Source: Micractinium sp. NFX-FRZ (Eukaryota > Chlorophyta > Trebouxiophyceae > Chlorellales > Chlorellaceae). Taken from it: a stretch of DNA of 64,000 nt. Made by a program: the position numbers and the translations under genes. Shown in pieces: positions 55,201-64,000 of the stretch. Location of the stretch: positions 1-64,000 of the forward strand of contig JAPTJF010000056.1 in the NCBI GenBank assembly GCA_029339195.1, given 5' to 3'. Each line of letters begins with the position of its first letter. Position 1 is the stretch's first letter. Below the pieces are notes generated by a model. That model was given only the letters and a program-made list of their open reading frames with translations. It ran no database searches and was not told the origin of the DNA.

Positions 55201-58051
55201 TTGCGTCCCCCGTCTCACCGGCACGTCCTGCACGCATCCCTCCGTGTCCAGCGCCCAGCCGTGGTAGGGGCACACGACGCAGCTGTGGCCCTCCACCTCA
55301 GCCAGCCACCCCGCGCTCAGCGGCGCGCCCCTGCGGTAGCAAGCACCCACAAAAGGGCCGGAGCGGCAGGTCAGCGGGCTGACACAACCGTCAGGAGCGC
55401 GGTCATACAGGGACCAGATTGGCAGATCAGCCGCAACAATGCCTGGCGTAGGCACCGTCGCTGCTTCCACAGACACTGCACGGGGAACCGCGCGCAAGCC
55501 ATGCTCCCTGCCCCTCCCCTGGAAAGGAAACCAACTGCCCTGGTGTTACAAGCCCTGCCCCTGCCCCTGCCCCTCCCCATGCCCTCCCGCCCCTCACCTG
55601 TGGGGGCAGGTGTCGTCCAGGCAGCTGATGGAGCCGTCCTTGTTGCGGAACAGAACCATCTGCTTGCCAAACATGTGCACGCTGTGCGGCTTGCCGGCCG
55701 GCACGCTCTCAGACAGGGCTGCAGACGGGCGGGCGGGCGGGGGTGGGGTGGGGTGGGGGGCGGGAGACGGAGCAGGGTGGGGCAGACTGTGGGCAGTGCC
55801 CGTTAGCGAAACGCGCGTTCCCCAACCAATACGCAGTACCAGACATGTTTGTACGTACCTGCGCAGTACCAGAAGTTTTTGAGGTACCCCTGGCGCCCCA
55901 TGAGCTCCTTCTGGCGGCGCGCATGGGCAGAAGAGGTGGGGTCCCACTCGCCTGGCTTCAGGTTCTGCAGCGGCAGGCGGCGGGGGGGCCAGGGGCGCAG
56001 GGTTGTTGGTCAGTCGCACGCGCGCAGAGCAGTGTCCCCACTCTCCCGGCTTCAGGTCCTGCGGTGGCAGCCGCCCAAGGGGCGCTGTGCGTGAAAAGGT
56101 GGCTCCTCTCAGGCTTGGGGCAAAGGGAAGGGCGGGCCTCACGGCGCGCCGGCAGTCGGTTAATGACAGCCGTCAAAAGCAGTGTCTGGCCTGGCCAATC
56201 CATAGCTGCCTGCCAGGGTCTGGCTCGTTCTGACATTGAAACCTCTCTCTGGGGGTGCAAAACAGGTGGTGGAGCAGAACCAGAGATGCCTCGCCGCACC
56301 TGCCGCTTGCGGCGCTCCATGAGGCCCCCCTCGGTGGTGGGGGCGGGCACGATGTTGGAGCCGCCGGCGGGGGTGCGCGGCTCGCGGCTGCATCGGGCGG
56401 GGATAGCATGGGTGCAGGGTGAGGTGCGAGGCATGCGTTGGGGAAGTGCGGCTAGGGAGGTGCAAGTGTGCCTGGCTGCATGCAATTTCACGTACAATTC
56501 AGTGCTGCAAAGTAAAAACCATGTTTGAGGCAAATTCTGGCAGGTTCCTGCAAGAGTACCCAGGCAGGCGGGCAGGCAGGTGTGGCCAGGCTGAGAGCTC
56601 ACATGCTGGGCGGCAGCGGCAGGGTGGGCGGGTACTGCGCCTTGGGCAGCACGGCAGTGGAGTGGTCTGCCTCGCTGTCTGTGACAAACGCAGATGCGGC
56701 GGGCGGGGAGGGGCTGGGGCTGGGGCTGGAGAGGCTGGCGGGCGCGGCGGGCGCGGCAGCGGGGGCGGCGCCGGCGAGGGCGGGGCTGCCGCCGCCCAGC
56801 ATGATCTGCTTGAGCAGCTGCAGCCTGAGGGGCAGCATCTTCTTGGGCAGCGTGACCAGCTTGCTGATGGCGGGGGCCTGCGGGTGGAGGGGTGCAGGCA
56901 AGGGGGCAGGGGCGGGCGTGGGCGGAGTGGCAGGGGGGCCAGTGGGAGAGAGCCTGCGGCAGCAACCGGCGGCAAGGCTGCTGCCAGACACAATGGACGC
57001 ACCACGCCACGCCGCCTGTGCCGCCCAGCAGGCGTGGGCAGCACCCCACCCTCCACCTCCCCCCCAGGCAGCCCATGGCATGGGTGCTCCTTCTCATGTC
57101 CCCTCTCATGCCCGCTCACCGCCGCCGCCTGGTCCCCTGCATAGTTCTTGATCACGGCGGCGATGGCCACGGCCTCAATGAGGTAGAAGCCCACCCATCC
57201 CGTGATGGCCGCCACATGGTCGGCCAGGAAGAGGGGCGGGGGCAGCGCCTGCACCGCCTCCCGCACGCCGCCCGCGGCGACCGACAGGTCCAGCAGCTGG
57301 AGCGGGGGGCGAGGGGGGGGCCGGCAGAGGCAGAGGCAGGGGCTGAGATGTGTCAGGGGACAGGCAGGAAGTGTGGGACAGGTGGCAGTAAACGGGAGGA
57401 TGGAGGCAGGGCAGGGAGGGTGGCTCAGACTCGCACAGGCCCCGCGGATCGGCGGACCGGGCTTCCCGCCGTTGGGGTGCCAGCAGGTCGCACCCCTCGC
57501 GTGCTTTCACCCACCTGCAGCGTCTCATGTGCGCTCTCCAGCAGCACAGCGGCGCCCAGGCCAAGCAGCAGGCTGCGCAGGAAGGGCTCCAGGAAGGGGG
57601 ACTCGGTGGGCTCCTGCAGCGCAGGGGAGACCAAGGGGTGCATGGTCAGGGTGCGCGGCGTGACGCACACACGGGGCGGTGGCGCACCTAGGGCGGGAAG
57701 GGCGCCGGCGCCTGCGGGAGGCGGCTCCCGGGCCAGTCCGCCGCCTCCCGGCCGCTTGCAGCGGTATTTAATGGCATCGTGGGCCACCGCAAGGCCGTGG
57801 CGCGCATTCTGGAGGCGCCTGCAGTGGTGATCAGCGGTCCCTTGGACCCAGCAGTCACACACCTGCGCAACGGTGGCCTCCGCGTCGCGCTTGCTGCCTC
57901 CGCTTGCATGTGTGCGCCGCAGGCTGTGTTGGCGCCGCGCAAAGCGTGTCGACTGTGGCAGGGCACTGAAGCGGCGCGGTCCCGGTGGCGCAGCCCCTGC
58001 GTGGACGCTGCAGCCCGTAGGCCTTACGGTAATTGTCGCTGCAAGTTTCAT
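52260..58051 (-). CDS. plastid-type Rieske non-heme iron oxygenase with N-terminal membrane segments
   Basis: Sixteen exons give 658 residues: 57863-58051, 57515-57613, 57120-57296, 56603-56877, 56300-56387, 55859-55964, 55598-55718, 55219-55330, 54897-55044, 54587-54669, 54373-54441, 54070-54150, 53706-53838, 53239-53323, 52756-52866, 52260-52359. The leader (MKLAATITVRPTGCSVHAG) is transit-like. Two hydrophobic segments follow (FLRSLLLGLGAAVLLES; ITGWVGFYLIEAVAIAAVI) and a Pro/Ser linker. The Rieske [2Fe-2S] site is CPH and, 17 residues on, CPYHGW; the mononuclear iron site is ENAIDMAHIHYLH (D-x2-H-x4-H). The C-terminal domain runs through TFVNTVPVSANKAVNRFALV and RLRPDLLPQEYSV to RKLRQQWVEMG. 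It is in the broad group of plastid Rieske oxygenases (PAO, TIC55, CAO) but is not clearly any of them; those with membrane anchors carry them C-terminally, so the N-terminal position is unusual. Substrate unknown. Confidence 0.88.
52855..53000. repeat. about 60-bp tandem repeat, three copies, spanning an exon edge
   Basis: The unit includes ggaacatggcgctgc, which on the minus strand is the acceptor and first bases of Rieske exon 15. Two further copies lie in the upstream intron, with ggtgggaaaggctggaaggg between them. Confidence 0.85.
53868..53972. repeat. minisatellite, about 30-bp unit, three to four copies
   Basis: Units contain ttgcgtggcgggcaggtggg. Located in the intron between Rieske exons 12 and 13. 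Confidence 0.85.
54705..54738. repeat. 15-bp tandem repeat, two to three copies
   Basis: gtattaggccgccg repeated with small changes, in the intron between Rieske exons 9 and 10. Confidence 0.8.
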
Positions 58052-58815
58052 GGTTGCGGAAGCGAAACTGGTGTCGGAGGGTGGCTGCCGGGCCACTTTT
58101 GAACAGCGACGTGCTTTGTCAGCAAGTCGGCCGCATGAAGGCTTGCATGGCAGAGCCAACAATGGGTGTCCTGAAGTATGTGGTGGAGCAAAGAAGGCGA
58201 CCCGGGTGCTGCAAGCGCGGTGCAAGTGGGGCGCCTATGTAGCGGCGCCTGCGCCCGTCATATGCGCATCGGCACGCCGTGGCGCGCCGGCCAGCAGGCG
58301 TGGTTCCCTTCACTCATGCCGCGTTACACTGAATGCAAGCGGCCATCAACCATGTGTCATAGGCCAAGTGGGCCAGGGGAGAGCAGGGCTGCTGCCAAGC
58401 ATAAAGCCTGTGGGCCCACCGGCTGGCGCGGCAGCGAGGGTGGCGGCCAGGCCGCCTGCGGCCTGCACCTGATCAGGGGTGCCCATGCCTACAGCCCCTC
58501 CTTTAATAGCTCCGTATGGCGGGGACTTCATTAAGATATGTGCCTGCCACCACGTGCTCGGTGTTGCCAGCTGCTCCCCATCTCCGGTGCCCACTTCGCA
58601 CTCAGCCCTTGTAGCGCTCGTCTCCGCCCCCTGCACAGCAGGGACGCGTTGGCATTGATTGAGGACGCGCACGGTTGGTTGGCAATATCCCACACACACT
58701 CACAACAAGGCACTACAGAAGCTGTAAAGAAGCCGAACCGTGCCATCTGACACTCTCAGCTGCCGCATGTCATTCTGGCACCCTGCCAGCAGGCCCCTCT
58801 CACCACAGGTCCGTC
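58052..58815. other. intergenic region upstream of the Rieske gene
   Basis: 764 bp holding the Rieske promoter and the 3' UTR of LEA-like gene 2. Minus-strand TGTAA (TTACA) at 58324-58328 may end the LEA-like transcript. No convincing open frame. Confidence 0.5.
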
Positions 58816-59631
58816 TTATTCTAAACGGTGCGCTGCTCCCCAGCCTGCAAGTGGGAATGACAACTCCCAAGGCCATGTCGGCCAAGCTCGTTGCACGGCA
58901 TGTGACATGCGTATCCCCATGTGGCTCAAAGCAGGCCCCGCAGGCGAGCCCACCTGCTGCACGCGCTCCGCCACCACCGCCGGGCGGCCCTTCACCTGGA
59001 AGGAGCAGGGGAGGGGCGGCTGGGCTTAGTGACTCGTGCACAGGCAGGAATGTGCAGTTCAATTCAATCGCATCCTGTAACTTGTGTGGCAGGAGAGGAG
59101 TGAAACATGGAGGCGCTGGCGCTGGCCCAAGGTAGGGAGCATCCCCAGGCGTCGCGCCGCCGCCTGCTACCGCCTGCCTGCCCGCCTTCCTTGCCACGCC
59201 CTGCCTGCCTGCCCCGTCAGCCCCGGCCCCCATCTCACCGCCGCTGCCTGACGGCCCTCCTCCGCCTGGTAAGCGGAGCTGCTGCCTCTGGCGCCGCTAG
59301 CGGTATCCGGCGGTCCGTTGGGGCCGATGTCAAGGTAGGGGGAGCCGATGCCGGTGGGGCCGGTGCCGCCCCCAGTGGCGCCGGTGAGCGACTCGTCCCC
59401 CACAGGGACTGTGCCCACGCCCACCTTTTGCACCACCTCCTTCGCCTGGGTAAAGGCAGAGTGGGCAGGGACCAGTTTGGGTGCAGATGTGGTGGGGGGA
59501 ATTGGGCCTGCTGGCGGCCGACCGGCTCACAGCAGGGGCTGTGAGCACAGTCCGGTGCGCAGCCCCGGCATTGCAGAGGAAGGCCCGGCACCAGCAGCCA
59601 GCATGTTGCTTGCCTTTTGGCCGATGCCCAT
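58816..59631 (-). CDS. LEA-like hydrophilic protein 2 (shorter tandem copy)
   Basis: Exon 1 is an 18-bp microexon (59614-59631) encoding MGIGQK, identical in sequence and size to the first exon of the neighbouring copy. Its intron has a GC donor (59613-59612). Exon 2 (59239-59445) encodes 69 residues starting AKEVVQKVGVG, rich in Gly, Thr, Pro and Ala (GATGGGTGPTGIGSPYLDIG). Exon 3 begins at 58995 with VKGRPAVVAERVQQ, matching VEDRPVVKERIEQ of the other copy. After this the genes diverge: either the exon reads on to a TAA at 58816 (134 residues), or it splices at 58953 to a tiny exon at about 58842 ending in TAG. The copies of the last two exons of the other gene are not found, so this copy appears truncated. 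Function presumed as for the other copy. Confidence 0.65.
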
Positions 59632-60562
59632 TCTGGCGGTGTGAGGATTTGGTTGATAAGGTCAGTGACACTTCGGGATGGCTGCAGCAGAAGTGGAAGG
59701 GGCGCCGCCAGTGCACTGCAGGCACCGCGTCAGGCGGAAGCGGTGGCCGACAGCAGGTGAGCAGGCCAGGCACGGTTAGCGTCCTAACTGTGCTGCAGCC
59801 GCCCTGCTATAGCAGCGACTGTGCTGACGCTGAGCTGGGGGCCCAGCTGACCGCTCGCCTTCTCAGGAAGAGGAGCAGGCAGGCCCGACGTAAGTTGGGC
59901 AAACCTTGGGCTTACGGGCTCGGGCTTACCTGAGGAGGGCTTGAGGGGTGCCTTTGTACGCGAGCAAGAAGACAATTATTCGGTGATAGCACAGGAGGGA
60001 ACCTTACATGATGCGCATCACGCCCGTGTTTGCTGCCTCCCAAGATATTCCCTTCTAACCTCCTGCGACTGCCTCAGCCTTGGGATCTGGGGTACATTGT
60101 ATGATGCTGCCTTCGGTTGCCCTCTATTCTAGCAAGCAATGATACGCTCAGCCCTTGACTGTGGCTGGGCACAAGCGCCGGCAGTGCACGCACCGCACTG
60201 CATGTGCTGGGCGCCAAAAGTGCCGTCACATGCAGGGTGCCGCTTCCCTGGCCGTGTGGCCGCGGAGCGCCAGCTGAGAGTGCATTTACACAGCGCTGGC
60301 TGAGAGCGTATTTACATGCCAAATAGTTGTGTAGGATGGCTCATCTGCTCTCAAATGCACCGAGTCAGTCCAACAGGTCAGGAAAGGCTGACGCCGAGTG
60401 TGCCACCACCTGTGCCGGTCTGGCCGGTGCCACGCTGGCTGGCGGGTGAGAGCTGCTCCAGTGAGTGGCGGAGGTCACCCCATGTGTGCTGCACATGCTG
60501 TGTACCCACTCCTGTGGTCCGCGATTGCCTCACAAGTTCCTGTGAGGCTCGCAATTGAGCAT
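59632..60562. other. spacer between tandem LEA-like genes
   Basis: 931 bp with the promoter of LEA-like gene 2 and the 3' UTR of LEA-like gene 1. It includes a 24-bp tandem repeat carrying two TGTAA motifs. Confidence 0.55.
60274..60318 (-). terminator. duplicated TGTAA polyadenylation signal of LEA-like gene 1
   Basis: Two tandem, imperfect copies of a unit around gctgagagtgcatttacac; each contains TTACA, which is TGTAA on the minus strand (60286-60290 and 60312-60316), about 250-280 bp after the stop. Confidence 0.6.
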
Positions 60563-62413
60563 TCAGGAGTACCTGCGCCCCTCCCCCACGACGCGCTCCG
60601 AGGTGCCCAGGTGCTCCACCTCGCCGACGCCGGCCTCGCGCTCGCCCACCGCGCGCGTCTCCACCTGGAGCGGGGGGTGGGGGGTGGTGCGGAGGAAGGG
60701 ACAAAGAGCTTGCAAGAGGAGTGTGGGTGCGCAGTCAAACCCACACGGCTTGCGGGTGCTGTGAGGAGGCAACAGCAGGCAGGCGGGACGAGCCCGACCA
60801 GCCTTCCACTGCCGCGCCACAGTCCCCATCCTACCGCTGCTGAGCGGGAAGCAGCCCAACATGCATGCCACGCCCCTGCCCACCCCTTCCGTACTCACCA
60901 CAAACTCCTTCTCCACTGGGTGGTGCTCCATGACCTGCGCTCAGCAGGGAGGGCAAGCACACAGGGCCCTATGAGCAGCAGGCCGCCCGCAGACATGGGG
61001 CCAAAGCAGGCTGCCCTCTGCTGCTCAACCGTGGTTCCTCTTAGAGCACTGCCACCTGCTGGCTAAGCAGCAGCAGGCGGAGCCGCATGCCCACCTGCTC
61101 AATGCGCTCCTTCACCACGGGGCGGTCCTCCACCTGCCAGGGTCAGGGGGTGGGGTGGCCAACAGGCAAGGGTGGGCTCACACGGAGGCAGCAAGCAAGG
61201 GGCAGCAACGAGGCTGCATGCGGGTGAGCAGCATGGGGCGCCGCAAGCCTGCCCATGCAAGCATGCCAACAACAGCCCAGCGCTGCTTGATGCACAACCT
61301 CTGGCACCACACATGGAGCGGCAGCAGCCTCTTCACGCTCCTATATCAGCCAACCAGATTCTAATGCTTCATTCCGCCCCTGCTTACCTTGGTGGACGTC
61401 TCAGCGCCGCAGACGGGGCCAGCAGCACCGGTGGTGGTGGTGGTCTGCATGGAGGGGCCCAAAGGCAGCGCTGAAGTTGGTGCACACGTGTGAGCAGCAT
61501 GGCCAGCGCAGCGCGGTGGGAGGCAGCGGCATTCATGCAACCCAGGTCAGCCCTGATCAAGCCCCTGGCTCAATGGAACATAAATGGTCCCCCTCACCCT
61601 CCCTCGACAGGTGCACCCCCCACCCGCCTGCCAACCTACAACATACGCCAGCCCCCATTCAGTTCACCTGCTGCATGACCGGCACGCCCACAGTGGCGCC
61701 GCGTGTCTCGGTGCCGTAGGCCCCCTCCTCCCTGTAGCCCTCACCAGCCATGCCGGTCTCCAGTGGGGCGCTGGCGGGGGCCACGGGCCCGGCGACGCCC
61801 TGCAGAGGGCGAAGGGGCCAGGGGCAATGAGGCTTCATGCTCGGGGCAAGCACTGGGTGGCGGCAGTAAACCGGGGCACCACGCCTGGCAGCTCGGGCAC
61901 AGAAACCCCTGCAAAAATTGGGGCGCGTTGCCCACTTTAGGTGGCTGGACTTGGCCACGACATCAGCCCTCGCACACTCACCGCCCCCGGCTCACCGAGG
62001 TCCCCTGAGCGCCGTATGTAGCTCCCACGTTCTGGTAAGCAGAGCCGGTGCCGGTTGCGCCGGCGCCGGTGGGGCCGACGTCCTGGTAGGCGCCCCCCGT
62101 GGCGCCGGTGGCGCTGGTGTGCGCCCCCTCCTCACTGTGCCCGCCCATGCCCATCTTGTGAGCTACGTCCTTAACCTGGAGGGTGCCAGGGGTGAGTTGG
62201 GCATCAATCATGTCATTCATTTGGTGGGGTGGGGTGGGGTAGGCGCGCGGCAGCAGGCAGGAGGCAATGGATGAACGTGCATCGGCGGGTGTAGGGCAGC
62301 ATGCCCCAGCCACCCGGGTGGCCACGGCAGCATCGCTAGTGAGCGCTCACTTTTGCTGCCAACAGCAGTCCGCAGTCAGCAGCTCGTGCACCCACCTTCT
62401 GGCCGATACCCAT
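60563..62413 (-). CDS. LEA-like hydrophilic protein 1
   Basis: Seven exons, all separated by phase-0 introns: 62396-62413, 61996-62175, 61668-61799, 61388-61444, 61095-61133, 60899-60934, 60563-60664, giving 187 residues. The first exon is only 18 bp (MGIGQK). Exon 2 begins VKDVAHKMGMGGHSEEGAH and is rich in Gly, Thr and Ala with near-repeats (ATGGAYQDVGPTG, ATGTGSAYQNVGA). Exons 5-7 are charged and read VEDRPVVKERIEQ, VMEHHPVEKEFV, VETRAVGEREAG to VGEGRRYS. The protein has almost no large hydrophobic residues, no signal peptide and no membrane segment, as in late-embryogenesis-abundant or other desiccation-type hydrophilic proteins. That assignment rests on composition, not on a matched domain. 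A shorter tandem copy lies just downstream, so a dosage-related stress role is plausible but inferred. Confidence 0.75.
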
Positions 62414-63108
62414 TTTGGCGGACGGAGTTCGGTTGTGGTTGTGTGGAAGGAAGGAAGACTCCTGCAGGCCGAATGCAGCAAGAGCAGCGGGGAAGCGGCA
62501 CCAGTCAGGGTGAGGGCGGGGCGGCGGCGGCGGCAGCAGGCAGGGGCTTCCCCGCTGCTGGACCAGCTGCAGTGCCCCTGTTGGGCGCAAGCTGTTGGGC
62601 GCAAGCTGGATGGGAAAGCTGCGAGGGGTGGGGACAACAAGGAGGCTGCCTTTCGACACCACCCACAGTGTCGGTCCCTAAGACGGAGCTTTCCGCAAAT
62701 GACTTACTTGGCAGTGCAGCGTCTTTGGAGCGAAAGTTATGAAGGAAGGCACCGGCAAGGAGCTGTGCAGGCACACCAGATGCACAGCCAGGTGCTGCAC
62801 AGTCAGCCAGGCGGGTGCTGGCTTCCAGTGGAAGTTCCACACTAAATAGCATGGTGAATTATGCCAATCAGGCAGTACTGGCAAAGAGCTGCCCAAAACA
62901 GGGGTAATAAGCTGCTGTGGTTGCTAGACGAGCGCGCCATGTGAGTGCGCTGGGCACGCTGGGCACCGCCGCCGCCGCCTAGCATTGGTGGCCATCGGCA
63001 ACGACTCCATTTCAATTTCAAAGGTGCTGTCTCACCCATCTCACCCAGCCTCAATCCACTCACAAGTACCCCTTGCTTCCTCCTCCACCCGAGTTCATCG
63101 CCCTCAGA
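62414..63108. other. divergent promoter region, LEA-like gene 1 and secreted-protein gene
   Basis: 695 bp between opposite start codons. AT-richer around 62830-62930. No named motif seen. Confidence 0.5.
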
Positions 63109-63825
63109 ATGGCGCGGGCCTCTCCGGCCCTCCTGCTGCTGGCGGCACTGCTGTCCTGCTCCGTGGTGCTGGCCGCCGCCGTCAAGCCCCAAGGTGCGAA
63201 GGCAGATTAAGCGTGAGGCGCTGTCGGAGTCCTAACTGCCCAGTGCCACCCTGCAGCCGCACCCCTGCTGCCCTTTAGCTGCCACACCTCCTGCCTGGCC
63301 TGCAAGTAGTCCCGCATCGTTCCACATCGTGTTCTGACGCTAGCGGATCGGCGCCGCCGCCTCTTCCCTCGCCGCAGCCAATTTGAGCGGGCCGCCCCTC
63401 TGGGGCAAACGGCCCTCGCTGAACATCACGCTGCCCACCAGCGATGCCTGCGAGGGGGATGCCTCAGATCTGCTCAACGACTTTGTGTTCGGAGGCGCCA
63501 GCGGTGAGCTGGGGATACAGGGTGGGAATGCGGGCGGAGCGGGGCTGGTGCTGCGCGCCGCACCCACAGGGCTTGCTGCCGCCGCCTGCCTGCGCATGCT
63601 GCCTCGCTCAACGCCCACCCTTAACCTTTGCCCCTCACCCTACGTCCAAGCCTGCTCTCCTTCTCCTTTGCCGCAGCCACCGGCGCGCCGCTCACCCAGG
63701 CCGAGGCCGCAGCCGTCTCCTGCCAGCTGGGCCTGCTGGTTGCCGACGCCGATGACGATGACCTGCTTGCAGCGGAGGACCTCTTCCGCATCTACAAGGC
63801 CTGGAGGCAGGCGTACCGCCCCCAC
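63109..63825 (+). CDS. secreted or endomembrane protein of unknown function, 3' end off window
   Basis: Exons 63109-63193, 63378-63503 and 63677-63825 join in phase to 120 residues, and the gene continues past a donor at 63826. The N-terminus MARASPALLLLAALLSCSVV followed by LAAA is a textbook signal peptide. The mature part begins NLSGPPLWGKRPSLNITLPT with a possible N-glycosylation site, then ACEGDASDLLNDFVFGGAS, TQAEAAAVSCQLGLLVADAD with an acidic run, and AEDLFRIYKAWRQAYRPH. Two cysteines are visible so far. I do not recognise the family. It is divergent from LEA-like gene 1. Confidence 0.65.
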
Positions 63826-63863
63826 GTGAGTACTGCCCTGATTGTGGTTGCCCCGCTGCCCAA

Positions 63864-63962
63864 CGCTAGCACCCACCTGGACCAGCAGGCCAGCACCCAC
63901 CTGGAGGCTCAGCAAGCCAGCACCCACCTGGAGGCTCAGCAAGGCCAGCACCCACCTGGCAG
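63864..63962. repeat. 27-bp minisatellite, about three and a half copies
   Basis: Units of agcacccacctggaggctca with small changes, in the intron after exon 3 of the secreted-protein gene. Confidence 0.85.
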
Positions 63963-64000
63963 TTGGGCAGCACCCACCATGCCTGCTTGCCACTCTGCCC

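Noticed and set aside
63864..63962. CRISPR-like direct repeats
   Set aside because: Units are contiguous with no spacers and lie in an intron of a eukaryotic gene. It is a minisatellite.

Overview
This window is nuclear DNA from a GC-rich, intron-dense green alga, most likely a trebouxiophyte (Chlorella/Micractinium/Coccomyxa-like). The grounds are chloroplast-type transit peptides, a mitochondrial complex I subunit, plant-type gene families, dense short introns, TGTAA motifs downstream of stop codons (the usual chlorophyte polyadenylation signal), and Ala/Gln/Ser homopolymers in coding exons. I rebuilt 15 genes (two run off the ends) with about 117 introns by joining exons in phase. All calls come from reading the sequence; no search was run.

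Layout, left to right: NDUFV2 of complex I (-, 3' end off window); CUE-domain ubiquitin-binding protein (+); lipid phosphate phosphatase (-); unknown plastid-type protein (+); two tandem CCD8-like carotenoid cleavage dioxygenases (-,-); Aurora-like kinase (+); a 2046-residue low-complexity coiled-coil protein (-); class V PLP aminotransferase/desulfurase-like enzyme (+); SDS22-like leucine-rich-repeat protein with a basic tail (-); apocarotenoid-15,15'-oxygenase-like enzyme (+); plastid Rieske non-heme iron oxygenase (-); two tandem LEA-like hydrophilic proteins (-,-); a secreted protein (+, 3' end off window). Apart from the two tandem pairs and the Rieske/LEA run, neighbours alternate head-to-head and tail-to-tail, so most promoters are shared and most 3' ends face each other.

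Three carotenoid-oxygenase-family genes, each with all four iron-binding histidines, sit within 40 kb, and the third is tail-to-tail with a plastid Rieske oxygenase. This suggests a local concentration of apocarotenoid chemistry, although unrelated genes lie between them.

Two genome-level signals stand out. First, nine of about 117 introns have GC-AG rather than GT-AG ends, several supported by conserved protein sequence across the junction. Second, at least ten introns contain imperfect copies of the edge of a neighbouring exon, including the splice junction and roughly 15-45 bases of coding sequence. They look like scars of tandem duplications across splice sites and may be how introns grow or move in this genome.
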